From Lentisphaeria bacterium UBA4640 (GTDB lineage: Bacteria; Verrucomicrobiota; Lentisphaeria; Victivallales; UBA1829), in assembly GCA_002405835.1 (NCBI GenBank), contig DHMO01000005.1, positions 1-64,000 on the forward strand: a stretch of DNA of 64,000 nt, in the 5' to 3' direction. Position numbers and translations under genes: made by a program. The notes below the pieces were generated by a model that saw only the letters and a list, made by a program, of their open reading frames with translations, was not told the DNA's origin and ran no database searches. Below are positions 1-8,788 of this stretch, piece after piece; within the stretch, counting starts at the first letter, position 1, and each line of letters opens with the position of its first letter.

Positions 1-379
1 CAGAAAAAACGTTACGTAGCCTAAAGCTTTTTCTCATTCAAAAGAAGACTTGAATTTGAGATAAAGAGATGGTATATTATTTATCATACGAAACGTACAT
101 TTAACAAGCAGCCATGACAAGGAGTTCTATAAGAGTGAATCCATAAGATTTCCGCTTCCGATATGAGATGTTGTTGCCGTTTGAATGAATCTTCATGCTG
201 CCTGCCTTTCCTTTGCCGCTTCAGTTTCTGCTGTGTTTTCCGAATTCAGGTCGGACTTTGTTTTCCAAACCTTTCCTGTTTTTAATTATACCACATTCTG
301 CCAAAAAAACAAGCCCCTGAGAGGGGGTGAATTCCTGAAAAGATTTTTATGAATTGAAAAATTTGATTTGTCAATCCAT
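1..379. other. Intergenic, no gene seen
   Basis: AT-rich leader region before the LacI gene. I see no open frame with a ribosome binding site. The only structured element is a short hairpin (CCCCT-gag-AGGGG, about 313-326) next to an A-run, which would read as a weak terminator only on the minus strand. The promoter for the next gene begins at 380. Confidence 0.5.
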
Positions 380-408
380 TTGACATCTCCGCTTTTACCA
401 TGTATATT
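380..408 (+). promoter_or_regulatory. Promoter of the LacI-family gene
   Basis: TTGACA (380-385), 17-bp spacer, TATATT (403-408). The predicted transcript starts near 415, so the leader is only about 15 nt and opens with the ribosome binding site. This rules out translation from the in-frame ATG at 368. Confidence 0.7.
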
Positions 409-430
409 CCGTGCCAAAAAGGAGTTTTTC

Positions 431-1402
431 ATGAAGCGGAAAACAATCGGCGATGTTGCGAAGGAATCCGGTTACTCCATTGCGACCGTGTCGCGGGTTC
501 TGAACAACGGACAGTGGATTACGGGAAAAGCCCGTAAAAATGTGATTGCCGCCGCGCGTAAGATCGGGTATCTCCAATCTTACCGCACCGTTGCGGTGAT
601 TCTGCCCTCCCTGCTCTGCATCGACAGTTATTCATCGGGAATTGTCGGAGAGCTCTCTTCTCTGCTGGAAAGCAAAGGGTTTCTGGTGGAAGTCATTTCG
701 CTCAATTCGCTGAATCTGCTTCAGGAGCAGAATTTCTGCGGAGCCATTTCCGCGGTCGGCGACAGCGGACTCGAGCGCATCTGGAGCGATGAACTGCCGT
801 TGCCGCTGGTCTGCATCAACACGAAATCATGGCATTTTGAGAACATCTACTCGGTTGCCTCCGATGACGAACAGGGGATGAATCTTCTGACGGATCATCT
901 GCTGGAGCTGGGACACAAGCGGATCGGCCTGCTGCTCTGGAAGAAGGGAATTGACAACAATATGAATTTCAACCGTCTGTCGCGCGTCGCGGCGTTTCAG
1001 AAGACCATGCGCGACAACGGTCTTCCGGATGATCTTCTTTCCTATATCCAGTATTTCGATGAAATCGACATTGCCCTGCGCCGGCTTCTGGATCAGAAAG
1101 TTACGGCGATCATCACGACTGCGGAGGGAAATGAAGTCCGTGCTCTTTACTACCTGAAACAATTTGGTCTGCGGGTTCCGGAAGATATTTCTCTTTGCGG
1201 CTGGCTGGATTCGGAATTTTCCCGTTACAGCGATCCTCCGATTACGGGAATCGAGCAGAATTACAAAGCGATTGCTCAGCATGCGGTCGACATGCTGGAC
1301 AAGCTGATGCGCAAGGAGCCCGTTCACGAGGATTTCATGGTCGGTTATACATTTCACCTCCGAGCCTCCTGCGGCACTTTGAAGAAGCGCGGAAAAAACT
1401 GA
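431..1402 (+). CDS. LacI-family transcriptional regulator
   Basis: DNA-binding repressor or activator of sugar genes, 323 aa. Residues 1-50 are a LacI helix-turn-helix (TIGDVAKESGYSIATVSRVLN) and the rest is a periplasmic-binding-protein-like effector domain, with the usual 'LGHKRIGLL' and 'PEDISLCGW' segments. The start at 431 is chosen because AAAAAGGAG lies six bases upstream and the promoter -10 lies between this ATG and the earlier in-frame ATG. Downstream are a decayed stretch and a GH36-like gene, so the likely target is an alpha-galactoside operon; that is inference. The hinge helix is less canonical than in LacI itself. Effector unknown. Confidence 0.9.
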   Translation: MKRKTIGDVAKESGYSIATVSRVLNNGQWITGKARKNVIAAARKIGYLQSYRTVAVILPSLLCIDSYSSGIVGELSSLLESKGFLVEVISLNSLNLLQEQNFCGAISAVGDSGLERIWSDELPLPLVCINTKSWHFENIYSVASDDEQGMNLLTDHLLELGHKRIGLLLWKKGIDNNMNFNRLSRVAAFQKTMRDNGLPDDLLSYIQYFDEIDIALRRLLDQKVTAIITTAEGNEVRALYYLKQFGLRVPEDISLCGWLDSEFSRYSDPPITGIEQNYKAIAQHAVDMLDKLMRKEPVHEDFMVGYTFHLRASCGTLKKRGKN

Positions 1403-2032
1403 AAGCCCCCCGCCGGAAGCCGACGCAACGTTTTTCCCGTAAAGGCGAAAAGGCTGCATGCCGCTTGACCTGATGAAAAAGGGCGCAATATCTCCGAAGC
1501 TCCACCGATCTTCCCTGAAAATAAAACGAGATGAGAGGAATTCACCGCATGGAACATGTTCAGCATTCCTCAGTCGATTAAGCCGTTTCTGAAAAAAGTT
1601 TCGATGAAACTCCGCCGACTCGAAGTGGCATGTTTCCGTCAGTTCCATGGCAAAGACGTCTCTTTCGTCTTCAGCAGAATGCCGCAGCTCACAATACGTT
1701 CAATATGCCGAGGAATTCCGCAGAAAAGCTGATTGAAAAGCACGGGAAGACGGCGCCGGAACTGTCGAAACGCCTTGAAGAAGGAGTTCCTGCTCGAATC
1801 CTCGCCGGAAACTCCGGACACAAATATGGCGGAATTTCAAAATAAAGAGTTGAAAAACGCACAAGAAGCATTAAAGTATTCTCCGGCAAAGAATCTTTGC
1901 TCAGGATTGCAACGGCGCTCCTGATCGGACTGGATGAAAAACGGCTTGCCTACGGAAAAGCCCGTGAACGGTCTGCAGCAGGGATTCGGAGAATTTACAG
2001 AAAGAACGTCGCGCAACCCAAAAGGAGACAAC
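1403..2032 (+). pseudogene. Decayed coding stretch of unknown origin
   Basis: A 630-bp region with no intact gene, yet it has protein-like segments in different frames. One (about 1695-1735) reads YAEEFRRK, and after a frame change it continues LIEKHGKTAPELSKRLEE (to about 1790), then EFLLESSPETPDTNMAEFQN in a third frame (to about 1850). A further segment (1861-2010) reads ESLLRIATALLIGLDEKRLA. The first part loosely resembles the N-terminal helix-turn-helix of IS3-type OrfA transposases, but I cannot confirm that. Several indels would be needed to restore one frame, so this is best read as a gene remnant. The last bases provide the ribosome binding site (AAAAGGAG) of the GH36-like gene. Confidence 0.35.
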
Positions 2033-3651
2033 ATGATTCGTTATTCGTTTTGTTCCGGGCAGTTCGATCTGATCGCTGATACATATACCGTGATGCGCAG
2101 ACACGGGAAGGATCTTTTCCACATTCGAACAAAGACTGCGCCGGACGAGGATATTCTGATCCATTCTCCGGATTGCGGAATCGGAACGGCGAAAGGAGAA
2201 TGGACTGAAGACGCTGTTCCTCAAGGAATGTTTCAGACAGAAAAACTCAGATTCTGTTTTCATACGGCGGCGGGAGATGAAACGACCCTTACCTTCCATT
2301 CGGATCGAATCGAACTGAAGGCGGAACTTGGCTCCGGGCATCCGGCAGGAGATTTCAAGGTGGGACTTGCACGCGGATCGAAATGCTTTGCGAATCAGGT
2401 TTTTCGCCAGGACTGCCGGATTTCCAGCTGTCGCGGAATCACAAGTTCCGCCCGTCCGAACCGCTCTCCCTTGAACCGGGTTTGATTTCACCGCCCGCAT
2501 GGAGTTTTTCGATGAAGGAAGATTGCGGCAAATGGTTCTTTGCCGGAATCGAACCGGTTCTGGAAGAGTTCAATTTCTGGGCTTTTGGCACTGATCCGGG
2601 CTCGGAATCGCAACTTCAGTATCATGTGGCTTATCAGAAAATGCCGGAATGCAACACACGATTCTCCGTCCCGGCTCTGGTATTTGAATTCGGCATGAAC
2701 GATGAATACGAGGCTTTGTCAGCCTATACGCGCTCTATCGTAAAAAGCGGCAGATTTACCCCGGTCCGGCGGACTTTTCCGGATTGGCACCGAGGCATCA
2801 GCGTCTGCGGATGGAGCCGACAGTGCGAACTGATAAAACCATTGGAAAATTGTACGCAAAAGTGCTACGAGGAATATGTTTCCGATATTGAAAATGCCGG
2901 ACTGGATTTCGACATTCTGATCATTGATGATTTCTGGGGGCCGAAACACGGCATCTGGCAGCCGGATACTGCGAAATGGCCTGATCTGCGGGGATTCATC
3001 GACCGCCAGCACACAAAAGGACGTCACGTTCTGCTGTGGGTTTCCACTATGGCGGAGGGACGCAGCGATGAAGAAGTCCTGCCGTCATGTCAGGGCGGAG
3101 CCTACAACTTGGACAGCAAACGTTTTCAGAAGACTCTCAAAGAGGATTGCCGCCGCCTGTTTTCGGACGCCCCGGGCTGTTTCAATGCGGACGGAGTCAA
3201 GTTCGATTTCACTTCGGTCCTGCCGGATGATTATGGGAATTGCACATATCGCGGCGTCGGTTTCATGTATCGTCTCTTTGAGCTGTTGCACGAAGCTGTG
3301 CTGGAGGTCAAACCGGAAGCGGTCGTTCTCTGCCAGAGCAACAATCCCTATTATACCAAAGTCATGACCATGACCCGTCTCAACGATTACACGGGGCTGC
3401 CGGAAAATGGTCTTGAAGAGATGTCGATCCGTGCCAGAGCCGCCATGGCGGCATGTCCGGGACTCGTGATCGACACCGATTATCTGGCATATTACAATGA
3501 CTATCCGTTTGATTACGATTTCTTTCGCAAAATCGGAGAATACGGCAGTCAGTCGTGGTATTTGACGAAACGTATTTTTGCCGATGAAAAGCTGATGGCG
3601 ATCCTCCGCGAAAACACGGAAAAATATTTGATTCATCCACAAAAGGATTGA
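2033..3651 (+). pseudogene. GH36-like alpha-galactosidase, frameshifted
   Basis: Glycoside hydrolase of the melibiase (GH36/GH27) type that would release alpha-linked galactose, about 539 aa if intact. The start has AAGGAG nine bases upstream. The N-terminal beta domain reads in one frame to about 2400 and the rest reads in another. Adding one T to the T-run 2400-2404 joins them smoothly as QVFSPGLPDF. The barrel shows LIIDDFWG, the DLRGFIDRQHTKG helix typical of the family, and GVKFDF with the expected nucleophile Asp codon at 3205. No signal peptide is visible, so it is probably cytoplasmic. The lesion may be real or a homopolymer sequencing error. The final frame is intact to its stop, which favours a recent event. 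Confidence 0.75.
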
Positions 3652-3690
3652 ATCGGCCATTGGCTGGATGCAGCAGAGGAAAGAGACAAC

Positions 3691-3858
3691 ATGAAAAATC
3701 TGAACAATTTCAACGGGTTCGGGGTACAAGCCTGTGGAAAAAGCAATGCAACTTCAAGGAAAGCCTTTCCCAGTCAAGCATATTTGCATCCCCTGGGCGC
3801 CGATCCGCACAACCGGATGCGCGCCAATCCGCAGAGAACGTTGTGGATTTTTCATTAA
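3691..3858 (+). CDS. Short ORF, unknown, possibly a remnant
   Basis: A 55-codon frame starting MKNLNNFNG with AGAGGAAAGA upstream, lying between the GH36-like gene and the LVIVD protein. It has no transmembrane segment or signal peptide. The segment GADPHNRMRANP has the feel of a fragment of a larger enzyme. I do not recognise it. It could be a leader peptide, a remnant or chance. Confidence 0.2.
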   Translation: MKNLNNFNGFGVQACGKSNATSRKAFPSQAYLHPLGADPHNRMRANPQRTLWIFH

Positions 3859-3890
3859 AAAATGCTTACTTGCGACAAAGGACTGAATAA

Positions 3891-5810
3891 ATGAAACAGA
3901 TCGACTATAAAAGTGTTCCAGGTTCTCCGGGCGGAACCGCCATCGCAAAATACGGGGATTTCCTTTACACCGCAGGAGATTCCCTGTGCGTATACGACAT
4001 TGGCGAAGGCGTGCCGAAACTGGTGAAAAAAATGCACGGATTCGGTTCCGGGCGGCAATTGGCCGTTTCAAACGGAAACCTCTATTTGACCGCGCGGAAT
4101 TTCGGACTGTGGATCTTGAGCCTGAAAGATCCGGCGTCGCCGAAACGGATAGCCCGGTTCGATACCGTTGAACTGGCGACCGGGCTTACCGTAGTCGGCA
4201 ACATGGTTTTCGTTTCCGAACGCATCTTCGGCATCGAGATCATCGATTGCTCCGACCCGGCTCATCCGAAACACTGCTCCATAATCCGGACGGATGAAGC
4301 GCAATCCGCCGTCTTTCACAACGGGATTCTTTATGCCGGAGAATGGGGAACTGCCAAACTTTCCGCAATCGACGTTTCCAACCCGTATCATCCGAAATTC
4401 CTCTGCCAGTATCCGCTGGGCGGATATGGAGACGGTGTGGATATTTCAGGAGACCTCTGCTGCGCGGCAACCGGACTGAACAGGCCGGGCGCCGATTCCA
4501 CCAAAGCTTTCGGCGACGGTCATGGACTTGAGATTTTTCGTCTGACAGAACGGGGAAGACTACACCATATCGCTCGTTTGGAGTTTCCTGAATTACGGAC
4601 AAAGTCCTGTGATTTCTGGACTGTCCGCATCTGCGGAAAAACAGCTTTCGCGGGCGACACCTTCAACGGAGTCTTTCAAGTCGATTTGACTTCTCCGGAA
4701 AAGCCGGAAATCGTCGGGCATTTCGATTTGCCGGAAAGAACAATCCTGGATGCGCACAAAGTCATTCGGCGTCCAGACGCGGTCGGCAATCTTGTGATCG
4801 GCAGGGGAATGCTGTATGTCATCGGAGTGACGACCGGGTTGCATTATGCGAAGATCGCCGAAGCGGATGAATCCGGAATCGAACCGGAAAAACCGTTCCG
4901 CTTTCAACCGGGAAAATATCGGAGAGCGACATTGCCGGGATTCAAGTCGATTGATCTCGGCGGACAAGTCCGTCGGATTTCCGCGGACGCAAAGAACAAT
5001 CGTCTGTTTGCCGCATGTTCCCATGGCGGCATCAAAATTCTTGATGCCGATGGGAAAATTGTCGGAGGGAAGAGCGTCCGCTGTTCGTATGATGTTGTTT
5101 CCCATCACGGCAAATTGTATTCGGCCGAGGGAGTCGACGGTTTTGCGGCATACGAGGTTGAAGGTGATACGCTGCATGAATTGGGCCGCTTGAAAAACCG
5201 CACCATGTTCCAGCTGATCCATATTTCGGCAAACGGGCGGTTTGCAGTCTGCGGCGAACGCAGCGGAATCCTGCGGTTCCTTGACATCAGGGATGAAAAG
5301 CATATTTTCCAGACCAGACGCCACTGGCACGGCGGTCTGCTTTACGGCGACACGTTGCCGGAATACGATTGCACCAACCTTATACCGGTGATCTGGCCCT
5401 ATGCCGGATCCGCCTGGTATGATCTGAGCGGAGAAAAAGTCAAAATCGTCCGGAATGATCTGAAGGACCGTTGCTCAGGACAATGCGAAGGCATCACATG
5501 GCATGACGGCGAATTTCTGCAGACGACCATCAGGAATACTCTACGGATCATTCCTGCGGAAAGTTTAGGCAAAGTGTATCAGGAGATTCCGTTGGGATTC
5601 ACTGGTGTGCCGTCTGTCTGCGGAAACATCATCGCATTTGCGCACCGCAGAAACGGAGATGTTCAGGTAGGAAGGATTGCAGGGGAAAAGATTGTCCCGA
5701 TTCCGGAACGGTCGTTTACCGGATTTGCCGGCTTTCCGGATCGTGTTGTTTTTCTGCACGGGAAAATGATCATTCCGTGTGGTTGGCAGGGCCTTCTTAT
5801 TGAAAAGTAA
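3891..5810 (+). CDS. LVIVD-repeat beta-propeller protein
   Basis: 639-aa protein made largely of LVIVD-type repeats, which fold as beta-propeller blades. Examples are GLWILSLKDPASPKRIA (about residue 75), GIEIIDCSDPAHPK (about 115) and KLSAIDVSNPYHPKF (about 155), each followed by a beta-rich stretch such as 'ALFHNGILYAGE'. A second set of degenerate blades fills residues 350-630. There is no signal peptide, transmembrane helix or catalytic motif, so the role is probably binding or scaffolding; family members are generally uncharacterised. AAAGGA precedes the start. The gene follows the GH36-like gene and ends in an intrinsic terminator, so it closes this sugar-related group. Confidence 0.75.
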   Translation: MKQIDYKSVPGSPGGTAIAKYGDFLYTAGDSLCVYDIGEGVPKLVKKMHGFGSGRQLAVSNGNLYLTARNFGLWILSLKDPASPKRIARFDTVELATGLTVVGNMVFVSERIFGIEIIDCSDPAHPKHCSIIRTDEAQSAVFHNGILYAGEWGTAKLSAIDVSNPYHPKFLCQYPLGGYGDGVDISGDLCCAATGLNRPGADSTKAFGDGHGLEIFRLTERGRLHHIARLEFPELRTKSCDFWTVRICGKTAFAGDTFNGVFQVDLTSPEKPEIVGHFDLPERTILDAHKVIRRPDAVGNLVIGRGMLYVIGVTTGLHYAKIAEADESGIEPEKPFRFQPGKYRRATLPGFKSIDLGGQVRRISADAKNNRLFAACSHGGIKILDADGKIVGGKSVRCSYDVVSHHGKLYSAEGVDGFAAYEVEGDTLHELGRLKNRTMFQLIHISANGRFAVCGERSGILRFLDIRDEKHIFQTRRHWHGGLLYGDTLPEYDCTNLIPVIWPYAGSAWYDLSGEKVKIVRNDLKDRCSGQCEGITWHDGEFLQTTIRNTLRIIPAESLGKVYQEIPLGFTGVPSVCGNIIAFAHRRNGDVQVGRIAGEKIVPIPERSFTGFAGFPDRVVFLHGKMIIPCGWQGLLIEK

Positions 5811-5813
5811 ACA

Positions 5814-5842
5814 CCCGATACATTTTTCCGCTCTGTATCGGG
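5814..5842 (+). terminator. Terminator after the LVIVD gene
   Basis: Arms CCCGATACA (5814-5822) and TGTATCGGG (5834-5842), nine perfect base pairs, followed by ATGTTTTC. It starts four bases after the LVIVD stop codon. Confidence 0.7.
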
Positions 5843-5858
5843 ATGTTTTCTGATTGCA

Positions 5859-6467
5859 ATGAATCAGGCTCTTAATTCTGAAACGTCCCTCCTCGCGGAT
5901 GTTTCCGCATGGTCAGGTTGCGGCAATTGCCGATACGGTTGGCCAGCTGGACGGGAAGAGGACCGTCACGGCTGGATCATCTCCAATGCCTTCCTTTCCA
6001 TTGTCGGCAAGGAGGATTTGACGCTGATGTCCGGCGACGACGCGATGGACGCCCGCTGGTTTGATTTCACTTTCCATGAAGAGAACGGAATGCTTTCTCT
6101 GTCTTTCCGGAATGGTGAGACGGAACTGAAAGCGAAGCTGAAAGTGGTGCGGAACGTTTTCGGTCAGTTCTCCTTCATGATTCTTTCGTCGGACCTTGCG
6201 TTTGACCATGCAAAGATTGTCGCTTCGGCACTGAAAGGGCTCCAGACGTCCTATGGTCTGCGTTCTCTGGCATTTGCGTTTCTGCCGGCTGAGTTCACGG
6301 TCAACGAGCTGCAGAAAGTTCATGAGCTCCTGACGGGCGTTCCGGTTCTTGCCGCGAATTTCCGGCGGAAAATGCTGCCTTATCTGACGGCGACCTCCCG
6401 CATGACCGAAGGCGACGGACACCGTCCGGCGCAGATTTACACAAGAAATTTCAATGAGGAGAATTGA
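5859..6467 (+). pseudogene. 5'-truncated Nudix/NrtR-like regulator
   Basis: Reads as the C-terminal two thirds of an NrtR-type protein (catalytically dead or active Nudix domain plus winged helix), which in characterised members senses ADP-ribose and represses NAD synthesis genes. Visible parts are DRHGWIISNAFLSIV and DDAMDARWF of the Nudix fold (residues 35-70), and the C-terminal winged helix AFLPAEFTVNELQKVHELL to GHRPAQIYTRNF (residues 140-200). The first roughly 80-100 residues, including the G-x5-E-x7-REUxEExGU Nudix box, are absent. Only a terminator and 17 bases separate the ATG from the previous gene, and there is no good ribosome binding site. It is therefore probably a deletion remnant, though a shortened expressed protein is possible. 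DUF1810 follows three bases after its stop. Confidence 0.65.
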
Positions 6468-6470
6468 CAG

Positions 6471-6908
6471 ATGGAAAACAATATTTCCCGTTTCACCGAA
6501 CAGTACGCCCGTTATTACGGACAAGTCGCGCGCGAGCTTCGCAACGGGCTGAAGGAGAGTCACTGGATGTGGTTCATTTTCCCGCAGATCAAAGGACTCG
6601 GGCACAGCGCAACGGCGGTTTATTACGCAATCCGTGATCTGGAGGAGGCGAAGGATTTCCTGCGTTCCCCGTGCGGAGAAAAAATGCAGAATCTTCTGAA
6701 AATTCTTCTGGAACAGGACGGCGGCAATCCGGAACTCATTTTCGGGCATATTGACGCCATGAAACTGGCATCGTCCATGACGCTGTTTGCGGAAGCGGCT
6801 CAGGAGAATCCTGTTTTTCAGCAGATTCTCGATAAATTCTACAACGGGGAAAAAGACCGGCGGACGCTGAGCATTCTGAGTCTTCTCCGGGAGTCCGCCG
6901 GATTGTGA
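6471..6908 (+). CDS. DUF1810 family protein
   Basis: 145-aa cytoplasmic protein matching DUF1810, recognised by 'LRNGLKESHWMWFIFPQIKG' around residues 22-42 and 'LGHSATAVYYAI' after it. The function is unknown in the family. Ribosome binding site is GAGGAG nine bases upstream, inside the end of the Nudix/NrtR-like gene, so the two were probably co-transcribed. The gene faces tsaC head to head, and a GGAAGCGG/CCGCTTCC hairpin sits in the 21-bp gap. Length is normal for the family and the ORF is intact. Confidence 0.85.
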   Translation: MENNISRFTEQYARYYGQVARELRNGLKESHWMWFIFPQIKGLGHSATAVYYAIRDLEEAKDFLRSPCGEKMQNLLKILLEQDGGNPELIFGHIDAMKLASSMTLFAEAAQENPVFQQILDKFYNGEKDRRTLSILSLLRESAGL

Positions 6909-6921
6909 GGAACGGTGCGCC

Positions 6922-6945
6922 GGAAGCGGTTACAGCACCGCTTCC
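6922..6945. terminator. Hairpin between convergent genes
   Basis: Arms GGAAGCGG (6922-6929) and CCGCTTCC (6938-6945) with an 8-nt loop. It overlaps the last codons of tsaC and lies 13 bases after DUF1810. No U-tract, so termination is uncertain. Confidence 0.35.
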
Positions 6946-7499
6946 AGTTCCGCTTTCGTGACGGGACCTTCGCGCAGAATTTTCCACGTGTTGTCCGCAT
7001 TGACCAGAATAACGGTTGATGCGCGGGAATCCTGCGGGAGGGGACCGTAATCAACCGTGCAGTCCGGCTGTTCGGCGAGCGTCGCAAGGGCGTAGCCGAC
7101 TTCCAGCGCGGGCGGCTGACCCGAACGGTTCGCGCTGGTCGAAGCGAGGGGGCGTCCGTATGCGCGCAGGAGTTTCAGAATGAACGGATGATCCGGAATC
7201 CGGAAGCCGAATGTGACGCCGTTTTTGTCGGGAACAATCAGAGTGACGGGTCCCGGCATGAAGCGTTCCGCGAAGCGTTTCGCCGTTTCGGGGAGCGGAC
7301 AGCCGCAAAGCGTTTCCGCGTGTGCGGGAGAGGGGACGAACGCCGCGAGCGGTTTGTTTTCCGCCCGGTGTTTCATAGCGTAAATCCGGTCGCGCGCCGC
7401 CTGATCCGCCCAGTCGCAGACGAGTCCGTAGACCGTTTCGGTCGGGACGAGCAGGACCGCGCCTGGTTTTTGCAGTGCTTCCAGCGCCTTTTTCAGCAT
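6930..7499 (-). CDS. tsaC: L-threonylcarbamoyladenylate synthase (Sua5/YrdC/TsaC)
   Basis: Makes threonylcarbamoyl-AMP from threonine, bicarbonate and ATP for the t6A37 modification of ANN-decoding tRNAs. 189 aa, a single YrdC domain without the C-terminal Sua5 domain, as in E. coli TsaC. Motifs seen are PTETVYGL (residues 19-26), the KHRAENKPL nucleotide-binding loop (43-51) and STSANRSGQP (about 120-129). It is the last gene of the minus-strand run ribF, MerR-like, queD, tsaC, with its ATG two bases past the queD stop. Confidence 0.93.
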   Translation of the reverse strand: MLKKALEALQKPGAVLLVPTETVYGLVCDWADQAARDRIYAMKHRAENKPLAAFVPSPAHAETLCGCPLPETAKRFAERFMPGPVTLIVPDKNGVTFGFRIPDHPFILKLLRAYGRPLASTSANRSGQPPALEVGYALATLAEQPDCTVDYGPLPQDSRASTVILVNADNTWKILREGPVTKAELEAVL

Positions 7500-7501
7500 G
7501 A

Positions 7502-7873
7502 TCAGTCCTCGAAGTAGCTGGCTCCGGAGGAGGCGTTTTCGCCCACGCGGACGCGGTAGACTTTGACGCCGTTTCCGTTGAGTTTTTCGGAGAGGCGCTT
7601 GTAGATGTACATGGCGATGTTCTCGCTGGTCGGATTGAGCTTGTCGAACGGGGGAATGGTGTTCAGATCCTTGTGGTCAAGCTCTCCGAGCAGAGCATCA
7701 AGTTCGCGTTTCAGAGCTTTGAAGTCGACTGCGATGCCGATCTCATCGAGTTTTTCGGAACGGATGAAGACCTGAACGGACCAGTTGTGCCCGTGTTTTT
7801 CGGAGCAGTTTCCGCAGTAGCCTTTGAGACAGTGAGCGGAGGAGAATTCACGGATTACATCGAGTTCAAACAT
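7502..7873 (-). CDS. queD: 6-carboxy-tetrahydropterin synthase QueD
   Basis: Converts dihydroneopterin triphosphate to 6-carboxytetrahydropterin, the second step toward preQ0, queuosine and related 7-deazapurines. 123 aa, normal length. Zinc ligands are H14 (in SSAHCLKGY), H27 and H29, and the catalytic Cys is C23 in the C-x3-HGH motif. The C-terminal GASYFE segment carries the substrate-anchoring Glu. No other queuosine gene is near, and I saw no preQ1 riboswitch. It is coupled to tsaC, another tRNA anticodon-loop modification gene, which fits a shared tRNA modification theme. Confidence 0.92.
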   Translation of the reverse strand: MFELDVIREFSSAHCLKGYCGNCSEKHGHNWSVQVFIRSEKLDEIGIAVDFKALKRELDALLGELDHKDLNTIPPFDKLNPTSENIAMYIYKRLSEKLNGNGVKVYRVRVGENASSGASYFED

Positions 7874-7884
7874 GGCGGAGTTCC

Positions 7885-8787
7885 TTATTTTTTAATGTTC
7901 TGTTCCAGTTCTTTGATTTTCTGTGCGGAAGCGTCGTTCTGCTTTTTCAGCTGTTCGATTTCGCGGTTTTTTTCGGCGGAAATCTGTTCCATTCGCTGAA
8001 GCTGCTCTTTCTTTTCCTTTGCAAAATTGTCTTTGAGAGCGGCGACTTCGCGCTCATTTGCCGATTTCATTTCCCTGAGCGCTTTATCGAACTCTTTTTT
8101 CTGTGAGTCGAGTCCTTTTTTCAGTTCGGAGATGCCTTTCTGCATATCCTCCGCCGATCCGGTGAGTTTGACGGTTTTGTCGTTGACGGCCTGGATCGCC
8201 TCTTTTTGCTGAACACCGGCGGCGCGGTTTTCGCGGTCGGTGCGGTCCTGACGCTGGAAGAAGAGCACGCCGAGCACGATCAGAGCGGCGAGGAGCACGA
8301 AAACGAATCCATAGCCGAGCCAGACCTTGCGCTCGGCTTTGTCCGCCTTCTTTTCGAGCGAGTTCATGCGGTCGGCCATGTCACGGAAGCTCTCGGCAAA
8401 CATGCGGCCGAGTTCATCGGACTGCTGTTTTGCAATCATGGCAAATTCATCGGTCGGCACGGGCACGGGAGCGGAAGCGGATTTTTCGGGTTCATTCTGC
8501 TTCGGCATTTCCTCACCCATCGCGGCGAAAAGCGGATCCTCTGCAACGGGACGGACCGCATGGTTCTTGGCGAGTTCCGTTTCAATTTCCGGACCGCCGA
8601 GCCCCTTGTTGCGCAGTTCGGAGATTTCACGCAGGACGGCGAGGGTCGCTTCGGTGTAGACGCGGCGGCGTCCGACCATTTTGAAGTCGATATACTGCGT
8701 GTAGCGCGAGAGCCAGTCGTTTACGGTTGTCCGGGCGGCGCCGAGGGTTTCGGCGAGCTCCATGACTGTGTAGGTTTTTTCCTCCAT
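7885..8787 (-). CDS. Membrane-anchored MerR-like coiled-coil protein
   Basis: 300-aa protein of unusual build. Residues 5-72 are a MerR-type winged helix (YTVMELAETLGAARTTVNDW, then GRRRVYTEATLAVLREI). A Pro/Glu-rich linker (75-115) and a short helix (115-155) follow. One transmembrane helix lies at 156-177 (WLGYGFVFVLLAALIVLGVL). The remainder (190-300) is a Lys/Glu-rich coiled coil. The topology suggests DNA binding in the cytoplasm and a coiled coil on the other side of the membrane. The ATG is one base from the ribF stop, and queD begins 11 bases downstream. I know of no characterised match; a distant comparison is RacA, which joins a MerR-like head to a coiled coil but has no membrane helix. 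Function unknown. Confidence 0.8.
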   Translation of the reverse strand: MEEKTYTVMELAETLGAARTTVNDWLSRYTQYIDFKMVGRRRVYTEATLAVLREISELRNKGLGGPEIETELAKNHAVRPVAEDPLFAAMGEEMPKQNEPEKSASAPVPVPTDEFAMIAKQQSDELGRMFAESFRDMADRMNSLEKKADKAERKVWLGYGFVFVLLAALIVLGVLFFQRQDRTDRENRAAGVQQKEAIQAVNDKTVKLTGSAEDMQKGISELKKGLDSQKKEFDKALREMKSANEREVAALKDNFAKEKKEQLQRMEQISAEKNREIEQLKKQNDASAQKIKELEQNIKK

Positions 8788-8788
8788 T

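Noticed and set aside
2395..2420. Programmed frameshift in the GH36-like gene
   Set aside because: The run of five T is a possible slip site but no stimulatory structure or ribosome binding site is evident, and the family is not known for it.
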